Notes under the pieces: model-generated
Databases searched by the model: none
Seen by the model: the letters and a program-made list of their open reading frames with translations, nothing else
What the model was told of the DNA's origin: nothing
Shown here: in pieces, positions 18,760 through 26,710 of the stretch
Layout of the letters: each line of letters begins with the position of its first letter
Position numbering within the stretch: position 1 is the first letter of the stretch
Assembly: GCA_016124755.1 (NCBI GenBank)
Contig: WGNA01000002.1
Location: forward strand, 124,001-188,000
DNA from: Bacteroidota bacterium
Lineage (GTDB): Bacteria; Bacteroidota; Bacteroidia; NS11-12g; UBA9320
DNA length: 64,000 nt
Reading direction: 5' to 3'
Position numbers and translations under genes: made by a program

Positions 18760-18836
18760 GAGCAATTATTAATTGGAGAAATGGGGAATTAGAGAATTGG
18801 GTTGACGCAGGTGACTTCCTAAAGCAGGTTCATTGT

Positions 18837-19403
18837 TTAATTGCTCCGAAGATTTGAGTTGAGCCATTCCTGCAGGAGTTGGTCAAGTTCTACTGAAATA
18901 TCTATCGATATAAGATTCACATTCTCCGGCACTGAAACAAGCACTTGGTTACAGTAAAATTGGTTGGTTTCAGTACTGATTTTACTCAAGGCGACTTTGC
19001 GATTCTCTTCAAACCGGCGGTTGGAAAATTCTTCAACTTCCTTAGCATAATTAATAGTTTTTGTATTTGCGTCCTGCACGCTATCATACACAGACAGTAA
19101 TTCCAAACCCGTAGCTTGCGGAAGCCTCAGAGTGGTTTTAGGTTTTTTCCCACCAGTAGTTTGTCTGTAAGGTGCTGTCCTTTGCTGGTATAAATCCTTG
19201 TAAAACGAAAAACTCAATTGAACTACTTCATCAGCACTATCCTTTACATCCTTAATATAGGAGGAAAGTCTTCTTCCGGATGCTAATGTAGAAATTTCAT
19301 TGTAAGATAAACAAGTGTCGCTGGTATCAGATTGGGCATCACAATGCTTCGTGAAAATTACAAAGCACAGAAATAATATCATGTGAAATTTATATTCGAT
19401 CAC
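18837..19403 (-). CDS. Hypothetical secreted protein
   Basis: This 188-residue protein starts with a signal peptide (MILFLCFVIFTKHCDAQ after a short charged stretch) and a likely cleavage after DAQ. A second Met at residue 8 could be the true start. The mature part is helical and charged, with a long amphipathic region around residues 45-140 that could form a coiled coil, and a C-terminal LIS-I-D-I-S-V-E-L strand. I find no known domain. It lies about 40 bases from the sterol desaturase family gene on the same strand but downstream of it, so the two may be cotranscribed. Confidence 0.6.
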   Translation of the reverse strand: MIEYKFHMILFLCFVIFTKHCDAQSDTSDTCLSYNEISTLASGRRLSSYIKDVKDSADEVVQLSFSFYKDLYQQRTAPYRQTTGGKKPKTTLRLPQATGLELLSVYDSVQDANTKTINYAKEVEEFSNRRFEENRKVALSKISTETNQFYCNQVLVSVPENVNLISIDISVELDQLLQEWLNSNLRSN

Positions 19404-19444
19404 TCTTCAATTCTACAAAAAAGGATGTAGAATTTTAGAAATTA

Positions 19445-20728
19445 TCAAACGGTAGCGTGAACCTGTGACGCCGGTAAAGCCCCGACCATACCTTTAGTGC
19501 TGATGCGGATTAACCAGCCAATCATTATGGCAGTGTAAATCCAAACCGACGGAATGAGCCACGAAGCGTATTCTGTATTTCCGAAAAACCAGTGAATTCC
19601 GATGGCAATCAGAATGAGTCGGATGCCATCAATAATATTGGCGGCAACCTGACTGTCGAGCATTCTTCCGTGCGCAAAAATGGAGAAGAGAATTATTCCG
19701 GTTAAGCCGAGTATCTGCGGATTGTCGCGGAACATTTCCCAGGTACGTGAACTTTCGGAACCACCCAACGCAACCAACCAGATAAACAGACCTAATGTAA
19801 ACAGGTTGTTGATGAGCATGTACACACCAAACTCCGGTTTAATTACCCGTTCATGCGGAAGTCGGTTTCCCTTTTCATCGGTGTAATATCGATTGGGAAG
19901 ATATCCGGCATCTTCGGGAGTCCAGCCCGGTTTGGAGAAAAACAATTTGATTTTGTCTGACCACTTGTTTGCTTTTCTGGCTCTGGCGAACAAATCTTTC
20001 CAGTAAAAGAAATGGGCATTATAGGCATCGGCACTCTCGAAGCCGGTTGTGATTCCGTATTCGGGTTCTTCTTCTTCCGGACAATACGTTTTAAAGAGTT
20101 TATCCCAGATAATAAATACGTGACCGTAGTTATGATCGATGTACTTTTCGTTTCTGGCGTGATGAACTCTGTGGTTCGAAGGCGTTGAGAAGATATGTTC
20201 CAGAATACCGAGTTTCGGCACCAGGCGGGAATGTGTTACAAACTGAAATGCGCCTACAAATGCAATGGTTGTAACTGTAGTTGTCGGGTCGAATCCCATT
20301 AAAGGCATCCAGATGAAAAAGAAAGAACGGTTAATAACAGCGAAAAGGGAAACTCTGAAAACGGTGGTTAAATTGAGTTGTTCACTTTGGTGATGCACGA
20401 TATGAGCTGCCCAAAAAACATTGATTTCATGGCTGAGCCTGTGATGCCAGTAGGCTAAAAAATCAGCAACGAGCAGACCTAAAAACCAGGTGAAAGGATT
20501 TGCCGGTATTTGCCAAAGCGCTACATTTTCGAAAAGATAGCCGAAGAGAAAATACATCAGCACAAACCAGAAAAAATCGAAAACCCGCTCCAGAATACCA
20601 CACGAAATATTCACCAGAGTATCGGTCATTGTGTAGACCTGCATGTTTTTTCGGCGGGCAATTATGATTTCTACGAGAATCACAACTCCCAATACTCCGA
20701 ACAAAATCAGCCAACCTTGTGCAGACAT
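19445..20728 (-). CDS. Sterol desaturase/fatty acid hydroxylase family protein
   Basis: This 427-residue membrane protein carries the di-iron histidine boxes of the family: HHRLSH, HIVHHQSE, HRVHHARN and HNYGH, between hydrophobic segments. Residues 1-230 hold the catalytic domain. Residues about 300-420 add four further membrane segments, an extended form seen in alkylglycerol-monooxygenase-like and Bacteroidota members. The enzyme should hydroxylate or desaturate a lipid in the inner membrane; the substrate is unknown. It lies downstream of the fused E1 dehydrogenase and the membrane protein gene on the same strand, which suggests a lipid-related group. Confidence 0.85.
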   Translation of the reverse strand: MSAQGWLILFGVLGVVILVEIIIARRKNMQVYTMTDTLVNISCGILERVFDFFWFVLMYFLFGYLFENVALWQIPANPFTWFLGLLVADFLAYWHHRLSHEINVFWAAHIVHHQSEQLNLTTVFRVSLFAVINRSFFFIWMPLMGFDPTTTVTTIAFVGAFQFVTHSRLVPKLGILEHIFSTPSNHRVHHARNEKYIDHNYGHVFIIWDKLFKTYCPEEEEPEYGITTGFESADAYNAHFFYWKDLFARARKANKWSDKIKLFFSKPGWTPEDAGYLPNRYYTDEKGNRLPHERVIKPEFGVYMLINNLFTLGLFIWLVALGGSESSRTWEMFRDNPQILGLTGIILFSIFAHGRMLDSQVAANIIDGIRLILIAIGIHWFFGNTEYASWLIPSVWIYTAIMIGWLIRISTKGMVGALPASQVHATV

Positions 20729-20786
20729 CTCTTAAAATTTTGGTGCAAAACTAAAAAAACAGATGGCTTGAAACGGGCAATGAATA

Positions 20787-21500
20787 TCAATCCTGTCGAT
20801 GACGTACATCAGAGAGACGATAAAGCGATACAAACATTAGAGACATGAACACCGCCATCAGCACATGACTAATATCGTGGTAATTAAACCAGTGATGAAG
20901 ACTCACCTGATTGCTGTAAATGATACCGGGAACCGCACTGTAAATAAGCGTTAACACCACATTCCGACCCACTACATTTTTAACCGATTTCCACAAAAAG
21001 AGATGCATCGGCAGCACGAGAATTATTAAAGCAACAACCGAATTAATCTGTGTAACCATAAAATTACTGGTGGTCGGATTGGCCATTAAAAAAATTACCA
21101 CAGCCCATTCCGAAATAAAAATAATTGGAAGAATACGGGTTAAAAATTTCGGCAGGTTTTGTCTGATGAGTTGAAAAGATCCAAACTGCAACATCATTAA
21201 TCCTGTGGCGCCGTACATCCAGCCGATCACTTTATATCGAGGTGTAATGTATGCCTGAAGTCCGTGACCAAACCACGCAGCGGAAGTCATTCCAATAGCG
21301 AACGTGATAAAATAATTGCGAAACCACATATAGGAAACCGGATTTCTCGAAGACTTCGGAAGGCTAACAAACCGATACACTGCAAACCAACAAACCAGCG
21401 CAACCAGAAAATCGGTGAGCGTGGTTACAGGTTCGCGCCATTCAAATTCACCGAGCCAGACAGTCGGATTTAAAATATCTTCCTTTCCGATGGTCATCAT
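20787..21500 (-). CDS. Seven-helix membrane protein (DUF6962-like)
   Basis: I place the start at 21500 rather than 21518. The ATG there overlaps the TAA of the E1 gene as TAATG and is followed by a second ATG, a common translational-coupling arrangement. The 237-residue product has about seven hydrophobic segments. The most conserved-looking piece is near the C-terminus, HHWFNYHDISHVLMAVFM, with several His and Asp residues inside or beside a helix; this recalls metal-dependent membrane hydrolases of the CREST type, but I cannot show homology. The DUF6962 name is tentative. Function unknown. Confidence 0.65.
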   Translation of the reverse strand: MMTIGKEDILNPTVWLGEFEWREPVTTLTDFLVALVCWFAVYRFVSLPKSSRNPVSYMWFRNYFITFAIGMTSAAWFGHGLQAYITPRYKVIGWMYGATGLMMLQFGSFQLIRQNLPKFLTRILPIIFISEWAVVIFLMANPTTSNFMVTQINSVVALIILVLPMHLFLWKSVKNVVGRNVVLTLIYSAVPGIIYSNQVSLHHWFNYHDISHVLMAVFMSLMFVSLYRLSDVRHRQD

Positions 21501-23569
21501 TAATATTCGAGAAGCCACTGAAGCTTGTCAGCGACTTTATCACCATTGGGCAGCATTACCTTTTCTTGTCCCATGTTGAGGGGAACCGCCGGAACATCGA
21601 CACTTCCAAGCGTCTGAACCGGAGCGTCGAGCCATTGAAAACATTCTCTTCCGATTCGACCGGCAATGGCTTCGGCAAAAGAGTTGGTCAATGTTTCTTC
21701 GGTAAGCACGAGTACTTTGTTGTGCTTTTTCACCTGATCATAAATGGCTTCGTCGTCGCACGGGCTCAGTGTTCTGAGGTCGAGAATTTCAATTTGTCCC
21801 GGGAATTTTTTAGCGGCTGCTTTAGCCCAGTAAACACCCATGCCGTACGTTATCACAGAAACACTTTCTCCGTTTTCAACGGCGTCTTGCGAAGCTTCCA
21901 GTGCAATTCGGGCTTTGCCTAACGGAACCATATAATCTTCAGACGGCTCAATCGTTTTGGCTTCTTCGGTTCCGGGAACCTTGCTCCAGTACAATCCTTT
22001 GTGTTCAAACATTACCACAGGGTTCGGATCGTAGAAAGCTGCTTTCATCAGTCCTTTCATATCCGCCGCATTCGACGGATAGACTATTTTAATTCCCTTG
22101 ATCGGGAGGATGCTGCTTTCCACAGTTCCGGAGTGATACGGGCCACCGCCTCCATACGCGCCGGTCGGAATACGTATAACCGATTGAACATGGTATTTTC
22201 CCTGACTCAGATAACCGGATTTGCTGAGTTCGGTTACCAACTGGTTTACACCCGGCCAGATGTAATCAGCGAATTGAATTTCGACAACCGGCTTACATCC
22301 AACAGCCGAGAAACCTGCGGTTGAACCAACAATGTAGGCTTCCTGAATCGGTGTGTTAAACACGCGGTCGTTTCCATATTTATCGGCGAGGGTTGCGGCT
22401 TCCCGAAAAACCCCGCCAAGTCTTTTGCCTACATCCTGACCATACAAAAGGGCTTCGGGATGTTTGCGCATAATTTCATCCATGGCGTGTAAAGCCGCAT
22501 CTACCATAATTACTGTTTCAGCTCCGGCAGGTGCGCGTTCTCCGGTTTCTTCTGTTACGGGAGTGGGAGCTAAAACATGTTCGGTAAGCTGATGTGCTTC
22601 TGCTTCGGGAGCTTCTACAGCGCGTTGAAATTCTCCTTCAATAAAGGCGCGTGCCTCCATTGCCATGGCATCGAGTTCTTCATCTGTCACTCCGGATTTT
22701 GATAAGGCATCACGAAGTTTCGGATACGGATCCATCAGCATGTCTTCTTCAAGATCGTCGCGGTACCATTCGCTGCGAACACCGCTCGTGTGGTGACCGA
22801 GCAACGGAACTTTTGCGTGAACCAAAACCGGTTTTTGTTCTTTGCGCAGGGTTTTGATGATTTTCCCGAGTTCTTCGTAGCATTCCGAAAAAGAGGTTCC
22901 GTCGATTTTGTGCACGGTCATTCCTTTAAAGCCTTTGGCAAATTCGGCCGCATTCATAGCGCGCATTTCATCGCCACTGGCCGAAATTCCCCAATCGTTG
23001 TCCTGCACCAGATACATGATCGGCAATTGATGAAGAACCGCCATTTGCAATGCTTCACTAACTTCACCTTCGGTCATCGAACCATCTCCGATAGAACAAA
23101 CCACAATGGAATCCATATCCACCGGGAGTCCTTGTTCTTTGCGGTATTTCAATCCGTGCGCAATGCCTGTTGTCGGGATTGCCTGCATACCGGTTGCACT
23201 GCTTTGATGTGCGATCTTCGGCATGTCGTCGCGGTTTAAAGAAGGATGCGAGTAATACGATCTTCCGCCGGAAAAAGGATCATCCCGTTTTGCCAGCAGT
23301 TGCAACATGAGTTCGTAAGGTTGCATACCAATGCCGAGGAGCAATGATTCATCCCGGTAATACGGTGCGACCCAATCAGAGGGTGTGAGGTGATAGGCGA
23401 GAGCAAGCTGAATGGCTTCATGCCCTTTTGAAGTGGAATGAACGTATTTGGTAATCTGACGGTTTTCGTCGTAGATGGCTGCCATGGCGCGAGACCGGCA
23501 CATGGATTTATAAGCCTGTAATAATATTTCGGTGTTGGTTGCGGAGGATGTCTTTGACACGATTATCAA
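21500..23569 (-). CDS. 2-oxoacid dehydrogenase E1, fused alpha and beta subunits
   Basis: This 689-residue protein joins the two E1 subunits of the branched-chain 2-oxoacid dehydrogenase type. The alpha half (about 1-330) has the thiamine diphosphate motif GDGSMTEGEVSEALQ (Gly161-Asp162-Gly163) ending in VQDNDWGIS. The beta half (about 350-689) has LYGQDVGKRLGGVF, an IQEAYIVGSTAGFSAVG block and VEIQFADYIWPGVNQL. It decarboxylates 2-oxoacids, probably those from Val, Leu and Ile, and passes the acyl group to an E2 encoded elsewhere. Branched acyl-CoA products would feed iso-fatty acid synthesis, typical of Bacteroidota. The fused form is common in this phylum. The C-terminus overlaps the next gene by one base. 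Confidence 0.9.
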   Translation of the reverse strand: MIIVSKTSSATNTEILLQAYKSMCRSRAMAAIYDENRQITKYVHSTSKGHEAIQLALAYHLTPSDWVAPYYRDESLLLGIGMQPYELMLQLLAKRDDPFSGGRSYYSHPSLNRDDMPKIAHQSSATGMQAIPTTGIAHGLKYRKEQGLPVDMDSIVVCSIGDGSMTEGEVSEALQMAVLHQLPIMYLVQDNDWGISASGDEMRAMNAAEFAKGFKGMTVHKIDGTSFSECYEELGKIIKTLRKEQKPVLVHAKVPLLGHHTSGVRSEWYRDDLEEDMLMDPYPKLRDALSKSGVTDEELDAMAMEARAFIEGEFQRAVEAPEAEAHQLTEHVLAPTPVTEETGERAPAGAETVIMVDAALHAMDEIMRKHPEALLYGQDVGKRLGGVFREAATLADKYGNDRVFNTPIQEAYIVGSTAGFSAVGCKPVVEIQFADYIWPGVNQLVTELSKSGYLSQGKYHVQSVIRIPTGAYGGGGPYHSGTVESSILPIKGIKIVYPSNAADMKGLMKAAFYDPNPVVMFEHKGLYWSKVPGTEEAKTIEPSEDYMVPLGKARIALEASQDAVENGESVSVITYGMGVYWAKAAAKKFPGQIEILDLRTLSPCDDEAIYDQVKKHNKVLVLTEETLTNSFAEAIAGRIGRECFQWLDAPVQTLGSVDVPAVPLNMGQEKVMLPNGDKVADKLQWLLEY

Positions 23570-23608
23570 CGATTCGTTAACAGTGCTGCAATTTTAACCC
23601 AACTTGGG

Positions 23609-24064
23609 CGAAAGACTGTGAGGGACGAGCAGCATTTTGCCTTAGTTGGGTTAAAACCCGACAACTCCGGAAAGTTCGTCGGGTAAGTCGTTGGAATCAA
23701 GGTCCGTTCAAACACGGAATCGTAACGGCGAAAGACTGTGAGGGACGAGCAGCATTTTGCCTTAGTTGGGTTAAAACCCGACAACTCCGGAGAGTTCGTC
23801 GGGTAAGTCGTTGGAATCAAGGTCCGTTCAAACACGGAATCATAACGGCGAAAGACTGTGAGGGACGAGCAGCATTTTGCCAAATACCGACGACGATTTG
23901 ATATTTCGTCTTATGAAATTAAACTAAATCGTGTCGGCATCCAAGAATGAGCTGGGTTAAAACCCGACAACTCCAGAGAGTTCGTCGGGTAAGCCGTTGG
24001 AATCAATGTGAGTTCAAACACGGAATCATCTCGGCGAAAGACTGTGAGGGACGAGCAGCATTTT
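23609..24064. repeat. 120-bp tandem repeat array, interrupted
   Basis: Two nearly identical 120-bp units (23609-23728, 23729-23848; differing at a couple of bases) are followed by a partial third (23849-23880), a foreign-looking 70-base stretch, and a diverged copy of most of the unit (about 23952-24064). A 30-base block beginning CGAAAGACTGTGAGGGACGA occurs four times, starting at 23609, 23729, 23849 and 24035. Each full unit contains GGGTTAAAACCC, overlapped by a second stem in which CCCGAC+AACTC pairs with GAGTT+GTCGGG. The two stems share ACCC and cannot form together. The array fills the space between the E1 and Tex genes. Confidence 0.9.
23887..23937. repeat. Inverted-repeat insert inside the tandem array
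   Basis: In this interruption CCGA (23887-23890) and ACGATTT (23893-23899) pair with AAATCGT (23926-23932) and TCGG (23934-23937). An inner ATTTC/GAAAT pair (23903-23907 with 23915-23919) extends the stem. It is not present in the other repeat units, so it looks like a small palindromic insertion or a remnant of one. Confidence 0.6.
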
Positions 24065-24138
24065 AACGGATGTCGATCGTAATTGCTTTTTTGGATGGAA
24101 AGTAGGAAAGGCGAGATGTGAAATGAGTTATGTCGCTT

Positions 24139-26259
24139 TTAAGCAGGAATATCTTTGAGGCTGAGTCCGATGCGTTTTCGTTCGTGGTCAATATCGCGAA
24201 CACGAACTTTAACGAGTTGATCGATGTGGAGGAAGTCGGCGGGATCGGAAATGGCGCGGTCGGTGATCTGCGAAATGTGGATCATGCCGTTTTCTTTAAT
24301 GCCGATGTCGGTGAACGCTCCGAATTTTGTGAGGTTGGTAATTCGTCCCGGGAGAATCATTCCGACTTTCAGATCATCAATGGTTCGAATAGTTTCATCA
24401 AATTCGAGTGACTCCGCAACGCCTCTCGGGTCAAGTCCGGGTTTGTTTAATTCTGAGATAATATCCTGCAGCGTCGGAAGTCCGGTTTTTTCATTAACAA
24501 AATCATTGAGATTAATGGATTTGGTAATGGATTCGTTACCGATGAGATTTGAAATTTTGGTATTGTATCGTGTTGCCATCCGGCCAACCACGTCGTATGA
24601 TTCGGGATGAACCGCACTTGAGTCCAATGGATTGTCTCCGTCGGGAATGCGCAAAAAGCCTGCAGCCTGTTCGAAACTCTTTGCTCCGAACCCCTTCACT
24701 TTCATGAGTTGTTTGCGGTTGAGAAATTTTCCGTGGGTGTTTCGGTGATCAACAATCTGTTCGGCGAGTTTGGGTCCCACCCCGGAAATGTATTGCAGGA
24801 GGTGAGCACTGGCGGTGTTCACATTCGCCCCGACTTTATTCACAGCCGAAATAACGGTGTTGCCCAGACTGTTCCGGAGTTTATCCTGTGCAACGTCGTG
24901 TTGGTATTGCCCGACACCAATGCTTTTCGGATCTATTTTAACAAGCTCTGCCAATGGATCCAATAATCTGCGGCCAATGGAAACAGCACCGCGAACCGTG
25001 AGATCGAGATCCGGGAATTCTTTTCTTCCGGTTTCAGATGCTGAATAAATAGAAGCACCGGATTCGTTCACCATAAAAACCTGAACCGGCGAGTTTTTGG
25101 GCAAACATTGCCGGATGAATTGTTCGGTTTCTCTTCCGGCCGTTCCGTTTCCAACAGCGACCACATCCATTTTATATTTTGAAATAAGACTGAGAACAGA
25201 TTGTTTCGATTCCGGGATTTTGCTTTGAGGCGGGTGCGGGAAGATGGTTGAATGATGCAGAAGTGCTCCGGTTTCGTCGAGACAAACCAGTTTGCATCCG
25301 GATTTATAACCGGGGTCTAATGCCAAAACCCGTTTGCTTCCAAGAGGTGGGGCGAGTAATAATTGACGCAGGTTGTTGGCAAAAATCCCGATCGCTTCTT
25401 CATCGGCTTTTTCTTTGGCCTCCTGCCGGATTTCGGTTTCGATGCCGGGCATGAGAAGTCGTTTTAATCCGTCTTTTACAGCGATGGAAATTTGGTTGGC
25501 GGCTTCTGCATTTGAGCGGATGAAAATTTTGTCGAGCTTTTCTAAAGCAAAATCCTGATCGATTTCAATTTTCACTTTGAGCAGACCTTCTTTTTCGGCC
25601 CGCAAAATTGCCAGTATGCGATGACCCGGAAGTCTTTTTAAGGGTTGATCAAATTCGAAATAGTCTTTGTAATTCTGGGCTTCTTCTTCTTTTTTGGAAT
25701 CTACCCGTGATTTTATTACTGCGGAATTCTGATAAATCCTTCGCACCTGATTTCGGGCGGCAACGCTTTCACTCACCCATTCGGCGATAATATCGCGGGC
25801 ACCTTGCAGAGCATCGTCGGCAGATAATCCTTTTCGCGCAAATCGGTGTGCCTGTGCGATGATGTCGTTTTGTCGCTGAGCCATGATGATTTTTGCGAGG
25901 GGTTCGAGTCCGAGTTCGCGGGCAGCAGTAGCGCGGGTTTTTCGTTTTTGTTTGTATGGAAGATAGAGATCTTCGAGTTCGACCGAATCGGTGCAGTTTC
26001 GAATTCGTGAAAGGAGGTTGACGTCGGCAATTCCGAGTTCCTGCAGACGGTTGAGAACCTGCTCTTTTCTTTTTGCTAATTCTAAAAACCGGTTTCTTTC
26101 CGATTCAATTTTTTCGATTTCCACTTCATCGAGAGCACCGGTAGCTTCTTTCCGGTAGCGGGCAATGAACGGAATGGTGGCTCCTTCTTCGAGGAGTTTT
26201 ATAACGGCACTTACCGATTTTAACGGAATACCGGTTTTGGTAGAAATAAATGAATCCAA
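24139..26259 (-). CDS. tex: RNA-binding transcriptional accessory protein Tex
   Basis: Tex is a nucleic-acid-binding protein associated with RNA polymerase and transcription or stress fitness. The 706-residue protein has the full domain order: N-terminal helical Tex domain with GATIPFIARYRKEATGALDE (residues about 28-47), a YqgF/RNase-H-like domain with LALDPGYKSGCKL, helix-hairpin-helix motifs (SGVGPKLAEQIVDHRN, KVKGFGAKSFEQAAGFLR) and a C-terminal S1 domain (PGRITNLTKFGAFTDIGI...MIHISQI). It stops soon after the S1 domain and lacks the basic tail seen in longer homologues. It is monocistronic, flanked by repeat-rich DNA on both sides. Confidence 0.95.
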   Translation of the reverse strand: MDSFISTKTGIPLKSVSAVIKLLEEGATIPFIARYRKEATGALDEVEIEKIESERNRFLELAKRKEQVLNRLQELGIADVNLLSRIRNCTDSVELEDLYLPYKQKRKTRATAARELGLEPLAKIIMAQRQNDIIAQAHRFARKGLSADDALQGARDIIAEWVSESVAARNQVRRIYQNSAVIKSRVDSKKEEEAQNYKDYFEFDQPLKRLPGHRILAILRAEKEGLLKVKIEIDQDFALEKLDKIFIRSNAEAANQISIAVKDGLKRLLMPGIETEIRQEAKEKADEEAIGIFANNLRQLLLAPPLGSKRVLALDPGYKSGCKLVCLDETGALLHHSTIFPHPPQSKIPESKQSVLSLISKYKMDVVAVGNGTAGRETEQFIRQCLPKNSPVQVFMVNESGASIYSASETGRKEFPDLDLTVRGAVSIGRRLLDPLAELVKIDPKSIGVGQYQHDVAQDKLRNSLGNTVISAVNKVGANVNTASAHLLQYISGVGPKLAEQIVDHRNTHGKFLNRKQLMKVKGFGAKSFEQAAGFLRIPDGDNPLDSSAVHPESYDVVGRMATRYNTKISNLIGNESITKSINLNDFVNEKTGLPTLQDIISELNKPGLDPRGVAESLEFDETIRTIDDLKVGMILPGRITNLTKFGAFTDIGIKENGMIHISQITDRAISDPADFLHIDQLVKVRVRDIDHERKRIGLSLKDIPA

Positions 26260-26408
26260 TGAATTACTGAGTTGGCGTCAAATATACAGTTGGATGGAAG
26301 CGATGGAAACCCGCAGGCTTGTAGTTGCGTTGAAGCTTTTTCGGAGGAAGTTGGCGGATTGTTTTTGTTCGTGTTGTTTAAAGGGAGTTCGGTGGATGAA
26401 CAGGTTTT

Positions 26409-26662
26409 GGCGGACGGTCCGCCTTCGCTTAGCTCTTTCGCTGTGCTCATTCGCTGAAGCTTCGGCGGACGAGGACGACGGACGGTCCGCCTACGCCTAT
26501 CGGCTTCGGCGGACGAGGGCTTAGGGATTGAAGCGGGCAGCGCGGAGCCGGGAACAAGTTTCGGAACCGGTTTGCGGAAGCGATTGGCAATGAGCTCATC
26601 GCAAGCCTGTGACGAATTGTGATCCGGTGAGTACTGCGAGCGGAAAGCGCGTAAAAAGCCCC
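26409..26662 (+). repeat. Dispersed GC-rich repeat element, copy 1
   Basis: This fills most of the gap between the divergent tex and cyclase genes. It contains two odd-centre palindromes, GGCGGACGGTCCGCC at 26409 and a one-mismatch copy at 26477, each followed further on by GGCGGACGAGG. A GGATTGAAGCGG block comes next (about 26525), and GAGCGGAAAGCG with an AAAAGCC tail closes the element near 26662. The same blocks in the same order, on the opposite strand, occur at 37898-38081. GC content is visibly higher than in flanking genes. Reading frames across it are artefacts. Confidence 0.75.
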
Positions 26663-26710
26663 AAACCAAAAATTCTGAAAACCGACAATTACCGATAATT
26701 TAGCCGGTGG

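Noticed and set aside
23566-23883. 105-residue minus-strand ORF with an internally repeated peptide
   Set aside because: It stays open only because the tandem DNA repeat is 120 bp, a multiple of three. It has no signal or domain and coincides with the array, so the DNA structure explains it.
23609-24064. Possible CRISPR array
   Set aside because: The units are tandem 120-bp copies with matching sequence throughout. There are no unique spacers and no cas genes.
26220-26669. 149-residue minus-strand ORF upstream of and overlapping tex
   Set aside because: It lies mostly in the GC-rich dispersed repeat, has a low-complexity composition, and overlaps the tex start in another frame.
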